Counted from the first letter of the stretch, positions 28,297 to 37,744 are shown. The stretch: 64,000 nt of DNA from an uncultured beta proteobacterium (GCA_903897925.1 CAIUDG010000046.1:1-64000); one strand, 5' to 3'. Numbers and translations: made by a program. Notes: a model not told the origin generated them from the letters alone.

Positions 28297-28527
28297 ATGA
28301 CAACAATGCATGCGTCCAGGGTCAGGGGACGTGGAGATTTTCGTATTGAAAGTGACGGCGGCCTGCAAAGTCCGCACTGGACTTGCACCAGCGCCCATTC
28401 CATCAGCGTGCACGAGCGCTCTTTGGCCGTGGCCATGGCGGCCAAGAGCCGCAGCAAGACATCGGGCGGCGAAATCCGCGTGGTATATGCGCCGACCGGT
28501 GAGGTGATTTTCAGAAAGTCGAACTAA
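28297..28527 (+). CDS. Small hypothetical protein (76 aa)
   Basis: ATG 28297 has GGGAAG 6 bases upstream, a good ribosome binding site. The product is basic, with FRIESDGGLQSPHW near the start and a C-terminal VVYAPTGEVIFRKSN. The ending weakly resembles DUF2188-type small proteins, whose role is unknown. The upstream in-frame start at 28225 has no ribosome binding site. It stands alone between tRNA-Gly and the leftward hemerythrin gene. Confidence 0.55.
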   Translation: MTTMHASRVRGRGDFRIESDGGLQSPHWTCTSAHSISVHERSLAVAMAAKSRSKTSGGEIRVVYAPTGEVIFRKSN

Positions 28528-28557
28528 AGCGCAGGTGCCGCGCTTGCCGGCCGGCGA

Positions 28558-28971
28558 TCAGCTTGCGCCATGGGCGCGCAGGAAGTCGCGGTATTCCATG
28601 TCTGACACCAAAATGTGCCGGGTCCACCAGTCGGCAATGAATTCCTGCAGGCTGACCTGGTCGGCCATGCCCGTGCTTGCGGCGAGGGACTGCTCGGCGA
28701 TTTGCCGGCAATACTCTATGTGGTCGTCTTTCTGGTCCTTCAGTTTGGCGTAGCCGTAGCTTTGCAGCAGCGCTTCTTCCGCAGCAAAATGCTGCCGCGA
28801 ATATTCCGACAGTTCATGCAGAATTTCATGAAAATCGTGGTGGCTGCTGGCCCCGCTGTTGGACACTGCTGCGCCCAGCGCATTGCACAATTTCAGAAGC
28901 TTGCGATGCTGACTGTCCAGCAGGGAACTGCCGACACTGAAGCTTGGATCCCAAATCGCAACATTACGCAC
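28558..28971 (-). CDS. Bacteriohemerythrin-like protein
   Basis: The 137-residue product is a single hemerythrin domain, a four-helix bundle that binds O2 at a di-iron site. Likely ligands are His22 (DSQHRKL), His61 and Glu65 (RQHFAAEEALL), His84, His119 and Asp124 (WTRHILVSD). Where the family usually has H-x3-H, this protein has Q80-K-D-D-H84, so one His ligand appears replaced by Gln. That could alter the metal site. The start is GTG 28971 with AGGAG upstream. No partner gene is adjacent. Confidence 0.85.
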   Translation of the reverse strand: MRNVAIWDPSFSVGSSLLDSQHRKLLKLCNALGAAVSNSGASSHHDFHEILHELSEYSRQHFAAEEALLQSYGYAKLKDQKDDHIEYCRQIAEQSLAASTGMADQVSLQEFIADWWTRHILVSDMEYRDFLRAHGAS

Positions 28972-29020
28972 GGCGCCTTCTCTCCTTTGTTGGCAAAACT
29001 ACGCTCTCTGGCTCGCGGGT

Positions 29021-29044
29021 CATTGGCATTGGCATTGGCATTGC
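29021..29044. repeat. (CATTGG)4 hexanucleotide repeat upstream of the hemerythrin gene
   Basis: Three exact CATTGG units and a fourth ending in C lie 50-73 bases upstream of the leftward hemerythrin start. The repeat is non-coding, and copy-number change could shift promoter spacing. It lies in the 241-bp gap between two leftward genes, where I see no other feature. Confidence 0.7.
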
Positions 29045-29212
29045 GCTACTTCGCCCGCTGCAGTGGGACATAGTATGCGCGATATCCAAAGAGGCTTCGG
29101 CAGCACGCAGACGGTTTTTCAGAGCAATGGCAGGCCATATGTATTGCCGCAATAATTTATCGTCACAATTTATCGCCAGTATTTATCGCAAATACAAGCA
29201 ATTGTTGTGCCA

Positions 29213-32200
29213 TCAATGCTGTGCCAGCAGCTCCAGTGCCCTGGCAAAGGTAAAGTCGCCGATCGCCGCGGCAATGGCGCTGGCTTGCGGATGGAGGGCA
29301 TGGAGCAGTGGTGCATGGCTTTCCCACAAGGTCAAGGCCGCAGCGTCGTCGTTCTCCAGCATGTGCCGCAGTTGTTCCAGCAGTGCACTGCCGAAGGCGC
29401 GCTCTGCGTCAGAGAGGGGGCGACTGGCCACGCTGACGGGTGTTGCCAGCAGGGCAGGAATGTCCTTCAAGGCGGCGAGTAACTGGTCTAGTTGTTCGGC
29501 CGTGCGCTGTTCTTCCACGCGGAGGCGTTGTCGCGTTGCGTTGTTGCGCAGTGCAGTTTCCAGCGCGGCAGCCTGGGTTTGCAAGGCGGTGGCGCCCAGG
29601 TTGCCCGCCACGCCACGCAAGGTGTGGACCAGGCGCTCGGCGGTTTGCGTGTCACCCTGGTCCAGCGCCTGGCGCATTTCGCGCATGGCGCTGGCCTGGC
29701 TACTGATGAACTTGCGCAGCAGGGCCAGATACAGCGCCGGTTTGTTGGCGCTGCGTGCCAGGCCCAGCGCCGGGTCCAGTGCGGTGACCGTGCGCAGGGC
29801 CCGCAGCAGTTCGCCGCTGTCGCTGGTTGCAGCGGCGGGCGCGCGCGGCGCTGCTGCCGGCATGCCCAGGCCCTCGCGCTCTTTGACCCAGCCCAGCAAA
29901 GCTTGCCACAGCGCGCTTGGCAGTATCGGCTTGCTGACGAAGTCGTTCATGCCGGCGGCGATGCAACGGTCGCGGTCCGCCCGCATGGCGTTGGCGGTCA
30001 TGGCGATGATGGGCAAGCGCTCTGGCGCGTGCGTTTCCCGGATTAGCCGGGTGGCGGTGATGCCGTCCATGACCGGCATTTGCATGTCCATCAGGACCAG
30101 GTCGTAGGGACGCTGCTCCATGGCGCGCGCCTGCACCTGGTGCACGGCGATTTGCCCGTTGCCGGCCAGGTCGATGTCCATGCCGGCATCGCGCAACATC
30201 TCGCAAGCCACCTGCTGGTTGATCTCGTTGTCTTCCACCAACAGAATGCGGGCCCCGCGAATGCGCTGCATTTCGCGGTCCCACTGGGTGTCATCGCTGC
30301 TGCGGTCCGGGACCTTGGCCTGGGCGTTGCCGAGCAAGGCCATCATGGCGTTGACCAGCTGGGAAGCGTTCAGTGGTTTGCTCAGTACCTGCAGGATGCC
30401 GGCTTGCTGTGCCAGCGGTGCCAGGTCTTGCAGTCGGTGGGCCGTGACCAAGACCATGGCGGGACAGTCTGGCAGCGCCAGGGCGCGCATGGCGTGCACG
30501 GTTTGCAGCCCGTCCATGTCCGGCATCAGCCAGTCGATGATGGCAAAGTCGAACGGTGTTTGGCCGGTGGCGGTTTGCACCGCTTCAACCGCGGCCCTGC
30601 CGCTGTGCACGGTGTCGGTCTGAAAGCCCAGGCTTTGCAGTAGCTCGGTTAACACCCGTGCCGCTGTTTCGTTGTCGTCCACCACCAGCACCCGGCGCCC
30701 GGTGCGTTCGAGTTCGCCCAGTGGCTGCGCGGCTTGCGTGGCACCGATGCCCAGGCGCGCCTTGAACCAGAAACTGGACCCCGCGCCGTAGACACTTTCC
30801 ACGCCGACCGAGCCGCCCATGGCTTCGGCCAGGCACTTGCTGATAGCCAGCCCCAGTCCGGAGCCCCCGTACTCGCGTGTGGTGGAGCTGTCGGCCTGGG
30901 CAAAGCTGGAAAACAGCCGGGTGATTTGTTCCGGCGTCAGGCCGATGCCGGTGTCGCTGACGGTGAATAGCAGCAGTGCTTCCGATGCGCTGCATTCCAG
31001 CATTTTGATGCGCAGCTGGATGTTGCCGCACTGGGTAAATTTGACGGCATTGTTGGCGTAATTGATGAGAATTTGCCCGAGCCGCAGCGGGTCCCCGACC
31101 AGGGTTCTGGGGATGTCGCTGGCGACGCTGCAGAGCAGCTCCAGACCCCGCGCTTCGACTTTGTCGGAAACCAGATTGACGACGTTGTCGATGACGGCGT
31201 CGAGTTCGAACGGAACCGCTTCGATGTCCATCTTGCCGGCTTCGATTTTTGAAAAATCCAGAATGTCATTGATGATGCCGAGCAGGTGTTCGCCGCTGTG
31301 CTTGATTTTGCGCAGGTAGTCGCGGATGCGTTCTGGCATCGGGTGTTTCAGGGCCAGCCCCGAGAGCCCGATGATGGCGTTCATGGGGGTGCGAATTTCG
31401 TGGCTCATATTGGCCAGAAATTCCCCCTTGGCGTGCGATGCCGCTTCGGCGGCATTCAGCGCCTGGCGCAGTGCGGCGGCACTTTCGTGTTCCTTGCGCT
31501 GGTAGCTGCGCAAGTTGCTGCGCATCACTGCCAGGTGGCCCATGACGCTGTGCGCTTCAAACTGCCTGGCCTCGTCGGTGGCGTCCAGGTCGCCATTCGC
31601 CACTTTGGTGATGGCGGCCTGGACGTTGTCAATGGTGTCGCCCATGGCATGGCGCAGTTTTTCAACGAAGCCATTGAAGTTATCGGTCAGTGTCGCCAGT
31701 TCGGTGGTGCTGCTGCGGGCCAGGCGCAGCGACAGGTCGGCCTCGCCCGAGGCGACATCGGACAGGGCGGCGCCCAATGCGCGAATCGGGCGGATAACAA
31801 CACGGCGCAAGGCCAGCACCATGGCCATCACGATCATGCAATTGAGCGCGGCAAATTGCAGCAGCATGACCTCCAGGTCATGGCGCAGGCTTTCGTGCAC
31901 CGATTTGTAGCTCAGATACAAGGTAATCGAGCCGAGGTGGCGGATGGTCTCGCCATCGCGGTAGACGATGTCGAAAGTGCGGGTCTGGTCCGCTGTGCGC
32001 GCCACTGCGGGTTTGTTTGAACCAGACGCTGGCGCGGTGTACACCGGCTGGTCGCTGGCGGCCACGGTGATGCCGAGCAGAAAGGGCTCGGACAGTTCTG
32101 CGTCGACGATCTGGTGCACGCCCTGCGTGTCGAACTGCCAGATCGCATTGGCAACGCTGGCCGACAGGCGTTTGCCGAGTTTTCCAACCTGGCTGTCGAC

Positions 32201-32344
32201 GCGTTGCAGGCGCTCGGTCTGGTTGTTGGTGTAGATGAGGTAGCCGAACGACCCCAGCACCAGGGAGGTGACGACGATGACGATCACGGAAAAGCGGAAC
32301 TGCACCGACTGAAACATCTGGGACATCTTCGCTACCGCGCGCAT
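29213..32344 (-). CDS. Tripartite hybrid sensor histidine kinase (HK-REC-REC-HPt)
   Basis: The roughly 1043-residue membrane kinase has TM1 (about 18-39), a periplasmic sensor domain (40-158), TM2 (160-180) and HAMP. The HisKA domain has His315 ([11 protein letters not shown]) and the HATPase shows [10 protein letters not shown] and [11 protein letters not shown]. Two receiver domains follow with Asp604 ([11 protein letters not shown]) and Asp753 ([11 protein letters not shown]), then a C-terminal HPt domain with His907 ([14 protein letters not shown]). This is a BarA-like phosphorelay layout; no DNA-binding output is adjacent. The start is uncertain between ATG 32344 and 32326. It is divergent from a periplasmic binding protein. 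Confidence 0.9.
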   Translation of the reverse strand: MRAVAKMSQMFQSVQFRFSVIVIVVTSLVLGSFGYLIYTNNQTERLQRVDSQVGKLGKRLSASVANAIWQFDTQGVHQIVDAELSEPFLLGITVAASDQPVYTAPASGSNKPAVARTADQTRTFDIVYRDGETIRHLGSITLYLSYKSVHESLRHDLEVMLLQFAALNCMIVMAMVLALRRVVIRPIRALGAALSDVASGEADLSLRLARSSTTELATLTDNFNGFVEKLRHAMGDTIDNVQAAITKVANGDLDATDEARQFEAHSVMGHLAVMRSNLRSYQRKEHESAAALRQALNAAEAASHAKGEFLANMSHEIRTPMNAIIGLSGLALKHPMPERIRDYLRKIKHSGEHLLGIINDILDFSKIEAGKMDIEAVPFELDAVIDNVVNLVSDKVEARGLELLCSVASDIPRTLVGDPLRLGQILINYANNAVKFTQCGNIQLRIKMLECSASEALLLFTVSDTGIGLTPEQITRLFSSFAQADSSTTREYGGSGLGLAISKCLAEAMGGSVGVESVYGAGSSFWFKARLGIGATQAAQPLGELERTGRRVLVVDDNETAARVLTELLQSLGFQTDTVHSGRAAVEAVQTATGQTPFDFAIIDWLMPDMDGLQTVHAMRALALPDCPAMVLVTAHRLQDLAPLAQQAGILQVLSKPLNASQLVNAMMALLGNAQAKVPDRSSDDTQWDREMQRIRGARILLVEDNEINQQVACEMLRDAGMDIDLAGNGQIAVHQVQARAMEQRPYDLVLMDMQMPVMDGITATRLIRETHAPERLPIIAMTANAMRADRDRCIAAGMNDFVSKPILPSALWQALLGWVKEREGLGMPAAAPRAPAAATSDSGELLRALRTVTALDPALGLARSANKPALYLALLRKFISSQASAMREMRQALDQGDTQTAERLVHTLRGVAGNLGATALQTQAAALETALRNNATRQRLRVEEQRTAEQLDQLLAALKDIPALLATPVSVASRPLSDAERAFGSALLEQLRHMLENDDAAALTLWESHAPLLHALHPQASAIAAAIGDFTFARALELLAQH

Positions 32345-32445
32345 GGCAAAAATAAAAAAAGTGTTCGAACGTGAACACTGCCATCTATTCGCTACTTCGT
32401 ATTGCACGCATCGTTCATTGGAAATCAATTTTTTGGAGAAACTTC

Positions 32446-33378
32446 ATGTCGAAAAAAATCTTCGATGGCAGCTTTCCAGGAACGGGTCCCAGTGGCATAG
32501 CGCTGCGTGCGTTGCTGTCTGGGCTGTTTGGGCTGTTGTGGGGCGGCACTGTGCTGGCGACACCGGCCGGGGCGGCGAGTGCTGCGACCGACGGCCAGGT
32601 GCTGGCTGCGGCAGAAAAAATCCAGTACCAGACCTATACCGCTTGGGTCCGCGAGGCCGGTGGATGTGCCAACATACAGAGCTATCAGAGTCCCTATGCC
32701 ACGCGTGGCACGGTGGAGGCGGTGCTAACCTGCCAGGCGCTGCGGCTCGGTGGCTATACCGGCGAATACAAGCTGGTCATGGTGCCGAATTACACGCGCG
32801 CCATCATGCTGGCCAACTCCGGTGAGGTCGCCATGCCGGCGGAAACGCTCTGGCTCGAGGACATTGACAGCAAGGCCTACTATTCCACCCTGCCGCTGAT
32901 TGCTGATGGCGAGTTTATGAAGGCCATCTATGTGGAGGCGGCCAGCTTGCCGAAACTGGCGATCCGCAATCTGCAGGATTTGCGCAATTACAAGGCGGTA
33001 ACTTCGCGCCTGTGGCTGAAAGATTGGGCCGCGCTGGCGGACATGGGCATCACCACGCTGGACGCAGCCACCAAGGAGGCGATGGTGAATATGGTGGCAT
33101 CCGACCGTGCCCAATTCACCTTGATGGAATTTCGCTCCGGGCCATCCACAGAACTGCGCATGGGCGCCAGCACCCTGGTGCCGGTGCCCGGGCTCAAGGT
33201 GATCCTGCACGGTGAACGGCGTCTGTCGATCAGCAAGCGGGCCGCCCACAGCCAGGAAATATTTGCAGCCATCAACCGGGGTTTGGAACTGCTGCGCAAG
33301 AACGGTACGCTGGCGCGCGCCTGGCATGAATCCGGCTTTATTTCTGCGCAGGCCGATGGCTGGACGGCCTTGAATTGA
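32446..33378 (+). CDS. Periplasmic substrate-binding-like protein
   Basis: The 310-residue product has a long signal peptide (hydrophobic core ALLSGLFGLLWGGTVLA, cleavage near residue 45) and a bilobal binding-protein fold. KLVMVPNYTRAIMLANSGEV looks like the ligand-cleft region, and the C-terminal helix ends GTLARAWHESGF, common in solute-binding family 3 proteins. No ABC permease is nearby. GGAG at the right distance supports ATG 32446. It is divergently paired, 101 bases away, with the hybrid kinase. Feeding a ligand signal to the kinase's periplasmic domain is inferred. Confidence 0.7.
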   Translation: MSKKIFDGSFPGTGPSGIALRALLSGLFGLLWGGTVLATPAGAASAATDGQVLAAAEKIQYQTYTAWVREAGGCANIQSYQSPYATRGTVEAVLTCQALRLGGYTGEYKLVMVPNYTRAIMLANSGEVAMPAETLWLEDIDSKAYYSTLPLIADGEFMKAIYVEAASLPKLAIRNLQDLRNYKAVTSRLWLKDWAALADMGITTLDAATKEAMVNMVASDRAQFTLMEFRSGPSTELRMGASTLVPVPGLKVILHGERRLSISKRAAHSQEIFAAINRGLELLRKNGTLARAWHESGFISAQADGWTALN

Positions 33379-33500
33379 GGCGCGCTTATTGCCAATTTCG
33401 CCGGCATGGTATCTACTATCTGCCCTGACAGCGGTCTGGTGATTTAATAGGCACCGGGGTCGCTGCGTTAATATCCGAACACTTGAATGAAAGTGCGCAC

Positions 33501-34001
33501 ATGTTCAGCAGATTTTTTGGCAAGGGCAGTCGGCTTGGAGGCGTTAAGCATTCCGAAGCGCAGGATACCCGTGGCCTGGAAGTCGTAGAGGATGACCCCG
33601 ACACGGCCTGGTCCAAATGGGCCGACGCGGTGGCTGAACAGGAATCCAGCTTTGCGCCCACCGGCGGGGGCGAATTGGACGGCCCGCTCGACATATCCGA
33701 GGCCGACACCGTGCCCTCGGCCCTGGCACCGGGTCTGACGCATGACCAGTTGCGGCGCGAAGAGCGCAAAAATACCGCCCTGGCGGTGGTTGACATGCAC
33801 CACCACCGAATTGCCGAAACGATTCGCAAAATGTGGGGCCACAAGGAATGCAGCACCTATATCAACCGGCTCATCATGGGCGGTGGCGATGGCATGGGGC
33901 ATGCGCGGGTTGGTTTTAACCTGGAAGCGGTGCAAGCCATGTTGGTGCTGGTGGACCTGCATGACAGCGAGTTCGGCCCGCCCGAGAATCTGGGATTCTA
34001 A
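33501..34001 (+). CDS. Hypothetical soluble protein
   Basis: I do not recognise this 166-residue protein. It starts MFSRFFGKGSRLGG, continues with an acidic, disordered-looking stretch to about residue 90, then a helical C-terminal half (VVDMHHHRIAETIRKMWGHK, later VQAMLVLVDLHDSE). A triple-His run sits at the start of that half. No signal peptide or membrane helix is seen. ATG 33483 in the same frame is an alternative start; neither has a strong ribosome binding site. Confidence 0.55.
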   Translation: MFSRFFGKGSRLGGVKHSEAQDTRGLEVVEDDPDTAWSKWADAVAEQESSFAPTGGGELDGPLDISEADTVPSALAPGLTHDQLRREERKNTALAVVDMHHHRIAETIRKMWGHKECSTYINRLIMGGGDGMGHARVGFNLEAVQAMLVLVDLHDSEFGPPENLGF

Positions 34002-34174
34002 GTTTGGGTATCCGGAATAAAACTGCCTTCCGCAGCGATAGCCAAATTTCACAGATTGCCATTCGATTGGCACCATTGCTATTGCAATAGTGGCGCTGGT
34101 TTTTAGCCAATTCAGGCGGAGACTTTCAACGGTGATTGGACAGTTCCTCCACTGTATAGAAAGCCTGCGCACCT

Positions 34175-34654
34175 ATGAATTTGTCGGTAAGCATTACGAC
34201 CGAGTTGGCTGCCCCCCATGAACATCCACTGGTTGGCGAATTTGTTTGCTCCTTATTGAAGGAACTTTTCCCGGAGCAGTCCAGCAATTTTCAGGAGTCG
34301 GTTTATGTCGCTGCAGCCGTCAAGCTACTTGGCAATGCGCGCAGTGTTTGGGCCCTAGTTGCAAAGTGTGGTGATTTACCGGTTGGCGTCATCGTCTTAA
34401 ACGAATGCGCAGCCATTTATGCCTGTGGCGTCTTTGGAGAAATATCCGAGCTTTATGTTCTCCCGCAATTCAGAGGCATGCGCGTAGGTGAATGCCTATT
34501 AGCAGCTGCAGATAAATTTGCCATAGCCAAAGGATGGACAGTCCTTGAGGTGGGCACACCAGGCCTGCCAAGGTGGCAGCGTACGGTCGATTTCTATCTT
34601 GCAAACGGGTTCTCAGAAATAGGCCCCCGGCTAGAGAGAAATACTGGGATGTAG
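34175..34654 (+). CDS. GNAT family N-acetyltransferase
   Basis: The 159-residue product shows the GNAT core: a beta-4 strand EISELYVLPQFRGMRVGECL that contains the Q/R-x-x-G-x-G/A acetyl-CoA loop as QFRGMRVG. VEVGTPGLPRWQRTVDFY-like strands and the C-terminal FYLANGFSEIGPRLER follow. It should acetylate a small molecule or protein amine; the substrate is unknown. Codon use here is less GC-biased than in neighbouring genes and the gene sits beside a toxin-antitoxin pair, so acquisition by transfer is possible. Confidence 0.8.
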   Translation: MNLSVSITTELAAPHEHPLVGEFVCSLLKELFPEQSSNFQESVYVAAAVKLLGNARSVWALVAKCGDLPVGVIVLNECAAIYACGVFGEISELYVLPQFRGMRVGECLLAAADKFAIAKGWTVLEVGTPGLPRWQRTVDFYLANGFSEIGPRLERNTGM

Positions 34655-34734
34655 CAGGTGATGGACGGTAACTGTGTCAGCTGTCAAGATTGCCGCGAAA
34701 GCCGCCATTCATATTTTTCGCGTGCTGTGGAGTA

Positions 34735-35064
34735 TCAATCCCACGTGCGCGTAAATACCTCGTCGAGTGCATCGGAAATCGCCTGCACTTCCTGGTGAAG
34801 CGTGTTAACTCGGGCGCCGAGTTGGTCCACTGCGACCGACACAATATCCAGTGGATGTAGGACAACCCTGATGTTGTCAATTTCAAAAGTCGGGTTCATG
34901 CGTGAACCGGCAACGACCGCTCCCGCTGTCAGCGCACTTGCACGTACTAAAGGCAGCACTACGCGTCTGCGATAACGGTCAAACAGCGACGATTGAACCA
35001 CCACCACAAAGGGAATGGCGGCGCGCAATGCGCCCTCGTTGCGGTGCACATCAAATTGCGCCAT
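34735..35064 (-). CDS. ccdB: CcdB-type toxin (gyrase poison family)
   Basis: The 109-residue product starts MAQFDVHRNEGALRAAIPFV and contains the CcdB core: VVVQSSLFDRYRRRVVLPLV, then RMNPTFEIDNIRVVLHPLDI. CcdB toxins trap DNA gyrase on DNA. Plasmid-F CcdB ends Trp-Gly-Ile, residues important for killing. This one ends TWD, with the Trp kept but the last two positions different, so toxicity should not be assumed. The start overlaps the antitoxin stop by one base (TAATG). Confidence 0.88.
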   Translation of the reverse strand: MAQFDVHRNEGALRAAIPFVVVVQSSLFDRYRRRVVLPLVRASALTAGAVVAGSRMNPTFEIDNIRVVLHPLDIVSVAVDQLGARVNTLHQEVQAISDALDEVFTRTWD

Positions 35065-35315
35065 TAAAGCGCTACGTGTTCATCTGCATAGGAACCCACG
35101 CTTCCATGCAAGGCATTCCAAGCGTCAACACATCGGTCGGCTGCCTGCTGGCGGGAAATTTGTGCTGTCTGCTGAGACGTAACAAACTCTCTCAACAGCT
35201 GTTCAAGTGTTGCGGACAGGTTGTCCGTGTAAAGCCTAGCTTGCGCCACCAGTGTCTCATTGAGAGAGAGATTGACGGGCTTCTTGCGAGAAGTGGTAAC
35301 GGCGATGGGTGCCAT
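35064..35315 (-). CDS. ccdA: CcdA-type antitoxin
   Basis: The 83-residue product has an N-terminal ribbon-helix-helix region (KKPVNLSLNETLVAQARLY) that binds DNA. Its C-terminal tail (about 50-83, QQAADRCVDAWNALHGSVGS) would wrap and neutralise CcdB. ATG 35315 was chosen because GAGG lies 6 bases upstream. The longer in-frame start at 35342 would fall inside the palindromic operator. It is the first gene of the two-gene operon, and the pair probably represses itself through the palindrome at 35332-35356. Confidence 0.88.
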   Translation of the reverse strand: MAPIAVTTSRKKPVNLSLNETLVAQARLYTDNLSATLEQLLREFVTSQQTAQISRQQAADRCVDAWNALHGSVGSYADEHVAL

Positions 35316-35331
35316 GAAGGCCTCATAGAGT

Positions 35332-35356
35332 GGTATGCGCATATTGTGCGCATACC
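35332..35356. promoter_or_regulatory. Palindromic operator of ccdAB
   Basis: A perfect 10-bp inverted repeat, GGTATGCGCA (35332-35341) and TGCGCATACC (35347-35356) with a 5-base centre, lies 17 bases upstream of the ccdA start. On the minus strand TTAACG and CACAAT with a 17-base spacer form a plausible promoter whose -10 falls in the palindrome. This fits repression by a CcdA-CcdB complex. Confidence 0.75.
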
Positions 35357-35494
35357 AGTTGGGTGCGTTAATTTGTTATGGCTGCCGCCAGCTCTTTATT
35401 GCCATTCCCCACCCGGATCAAGGCCCTGTCATCCACCAATAAATTCGGATGCTCCTAATCTCCCCGGCGGCGCACCCGGCCCGCGCCCGCACTA

Positions 35495-35534
35495 GCGCCG
35501 ATTAGTGCCGCTTAGCGCCGATTAGCCCCGGTTA
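35495..35534. repeat. Four-copy degenerate 10-bp tandem repeat at the rep stop codon
   Basis: GCGCCGATTA, GTGCCGCTTA, GCGCCGATTA and GCCCCGGTTA run without gaps. On the rep coding (minus) strand each unit carries TAA, and the third copy supplies the rep stop. Ten-base spacing moves successive TAA codons through all three frames. Confidence 0.85.
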
Positions 35535-37669
35535 GCGCTGGCGGCTGCAGCCGCGCTGGCCTGCGCCTTGAGCGCAAATTCGGCACGCAGGGCGCGCAAT
35601 TTTTCCCTTGGATCTTCTTTGACGGTGGCCTGGTCCAGGCCCATTTCGGCAATAAAGCGGCTGGGCAGAACGGCAACCGTTTCGCGTCCCTTTTTGCGCC
35701 GTTTGGTCCAGCTCACCGCCAGGCTGCGTTGGGCCCGGGTGATGCCCACATACATCAGGCGGCGCTCTTCCTGCAACCGGGTTGCCAGGTCGTCGCGCGC
35801 GGCGGCCTCGGCCTGGGCTGATGCGCCGGCGGTTTCCGAGCCGTCGCCAAGCTTGAACGGCAGCATGCCCTCGGTGACGCCGACCAGCATTACATGGGGC
35901 CATTCCAGCCCTTTGGAGGCGTGCAAGGTGGACAGGGTGACCACGTCCTGGTCTTTCTCGCGTTCGCTGATGGTGGACAGCAGTGCGATGGTCTGCGATA
36001 CCTCGAGCAGGGATTTGATTTCGCGCTCGGTGACGCCGGCCACATCTTCAATCTGGCCGCCGCAGCGCTGCGCCATCCAGTCACAGAATTCGAGCACATT
36101 GCTCCATTTGGCGGAGGCGACTTTTTCGCTTTCTTCGCCGTCGTACAGGTGCTTTTCGTAGCCGATTTCCTTCAGCCAGTCGGCCAGAAAGGAGCTGGCC
36201 GCGGCGGCGCCCTGGGTCTGGCCGGCGCGGTACTGCAACTCATTCACGTAGCGGCCAAACTCGTGCAGACTGCCCAGCGCCTTGGCGCTCAGCACCGCCG
36301 CCAGCGAGGACGAGAACAGCGCCTCGAACAGACTCAGCTTGTACTGGCTGGCAAACACGCCCAGGCTGCCCAGGGTCTGGTGGCCGATGCCGCGTTTTGG
36401 CGTGGTCACGGCGCGCAGGAATGCCGGGTCGTCGTCGTTGTTGGCCCAGAGCCGAAACCAGGCGCACAGGTCGCGGATTTCGGCACGGTCGAAAAAGCTC
36501 TGGCCACCGGAGACCTTGTAGGGAATATTGGCCTTGCGCAGGGCTTTCTCGAATGGCTTGGCCTGGTGGTTGGCGCGGTAGAGGATGGCGAAATCGCGGA
36601 ATTCGCGGTGCTGGGCGCCGCTTTGCGCCAAAGTGCCTTCGGCGCGCAGGCTCTGAATCCGGGCCACGGCGCGCTGCGCCTCGTGTTCTTCGTTGTCGGC
36701 GTCAACCACGCGTACCGGTTCGCCTTCGCCGAGGTCGCTCCACAGGTTTTTCGGGAACAGCTTGGGGTTCGGGCCAATCACATTGTTGGCAGCACGCAGG
36801 ATGGCCGAGGTGGAGCGGTAGTTTTGCTCGAGCTTGATGACTTTCAGGGCAGGAAAGTCGAGCGGCAGTTTCTTCAGGTTGTCCAGTGTGGCGCCACGCC
36901 AGCCGTAGATGGACTGGTCATCGTCGCCCACCGCCGTGAAGCGGGCCACATCCGGGCTTTCACCGACCAGCAGTTTGAGCATGGCGTACTGGGTCGCGTT
37001 GGTGTCCTGGTATTCGTCGACCAGCACGTGCCCGAGCATGCCCTGCCAGCGGTGGCGCACCTCATCGTGCTGTTGCAGCAGTTTCAGCGGCAGGCTGATC
37101 AGGTCGTCGAAATCGACGCTTTGGTAGGCCGTCAGGCGCTCTTCGTAACGCGCCATCACGGTGGCGGCGACGCGTTCGTTTTCGTCGGCGGCCAGGGCCA
37201 GCGCCTGGCTGGCGTTGAGGCCGGCGCTTTTCCAGGCGCTGATGGTCCATTGCCACTGGCGCGCAGTGGCGGCGTCGGTGCTGCCGCCCGCGTCCTTCAG
37301 GATGCTGGTGACGTCATCGCTGTCGAGAATCGAGAACGCCGGCTTGAGGCCCAGCACCGCGCCGTCCTGGCGCAGCATGCGCACGCCCAGGGCGTGGAAG
37401 GTGCAGACCAGCACATCCTTGGCGGCGCGGCCAATCAGGCCTTTGGCACGTTCGCGCATTTCGGCGGCAGCCTTGTTGGTAAACGTGATGGCGGCGATGC
37501 GCTGCGGTGCAATGCCGGTCTGGATCAGGCGCGCGATCTTGTGCGTAATGACCCGGGTTTTGCCCGAGCCGGCACCGGCCAGGACCAGGCAGGGGCCGTG
37601 GAGATAGTTCACCGCCTCCTGCTGGGCCAGATTCAAGCCGTGGGAAAAATTCGTAGCGGGAACAGAAGA
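35522..37669 (-). CDS. rep: ATP-dependent DNA helicase Rep (UvrD/Rep family)
   Basis: Rep is a 3'-5' superfamily-1A helicase that removes proteins ahead of replication forks and helps restart stalled forks. The 715-residue product has Walker A LAGAGSGKTR, motif II VDEYQDTN, motif III GDDDQSIYGWRGA, motif IV QNYRST and motif V TLHASKGLEWPHV. Motif VI is YVGITRAQRSL. The C-terminal tail is Ala-rich. ATG 37669 was chosen; TTG 37681 is upstream in frame. It follows priA in the same direction, so replication-restart functions are grouped. Confidence 0.93.
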   Translation of the reverse strand, partial: SSVPATNFSHGLNLAQQEAVNYLHGPCLVLAGAGSGKTRVITHKIARLIQTGIAPQRIAAITFTNKAAAEMRERAKGLIGRAAKDVLVCTFHALGVRMLRQDGAVLGLKPAFSILDSDDVTSILKDAGGSTDAATARQWQWTISAWKSAGLNASQALALAADENERVAATVMARYEERLTAYQSVDFDDLISLPLKLLQQHDEVRHRWQGMLGHVLVDEYQDTNATQYAMLKLLVGESPDVARFTAVGDDDQSIYGWRGATLDNLKKLPLDFPALKVIKLEQNYRSTSAILRAANNVIGPNPKLFPKNLWSDLGEGEPVRVVDADNEEHEAQRAVARIQSLRAEGTLAQSGAQHREFRDFAILYRANHQAKPFEKALRKANIPYKVSGGQSFFDRAEIRDLCAWFRLWANNDDDPAFLRAVTTPKRGIGHQTLGSLGVFASQYKLSLFEALFSSSLAAVLSAKALGSLHEFGRYVNELQYRAGQTQGAAAASSFLADWLKEIGYEKHLYDGEESEKVASAKWSNVLEFCDWMAQRCGGQIEDVAGVTEREIKSLLEVSQTIALLSTISEREKDQDVVTLSTLHASKGLEWPHVMLVGVTEGMLPFKLGDGSETAGASAQAEAAARDDLATRLQEERRLMYVGITRAQRSLAVSWTKRRKKGRETVAVLPSRFIAEMGLDQATVKEDPREKLRALRAEFALKAQASAAAAASANRG

Positions 37670-37744
37670 CATGCGCAGCAAGCAGACAGAAGAGGGGGCG
37701 AACAGTGGAGCAGGGGGCTGATCTTAACGGTTGCCACTGTGGCT

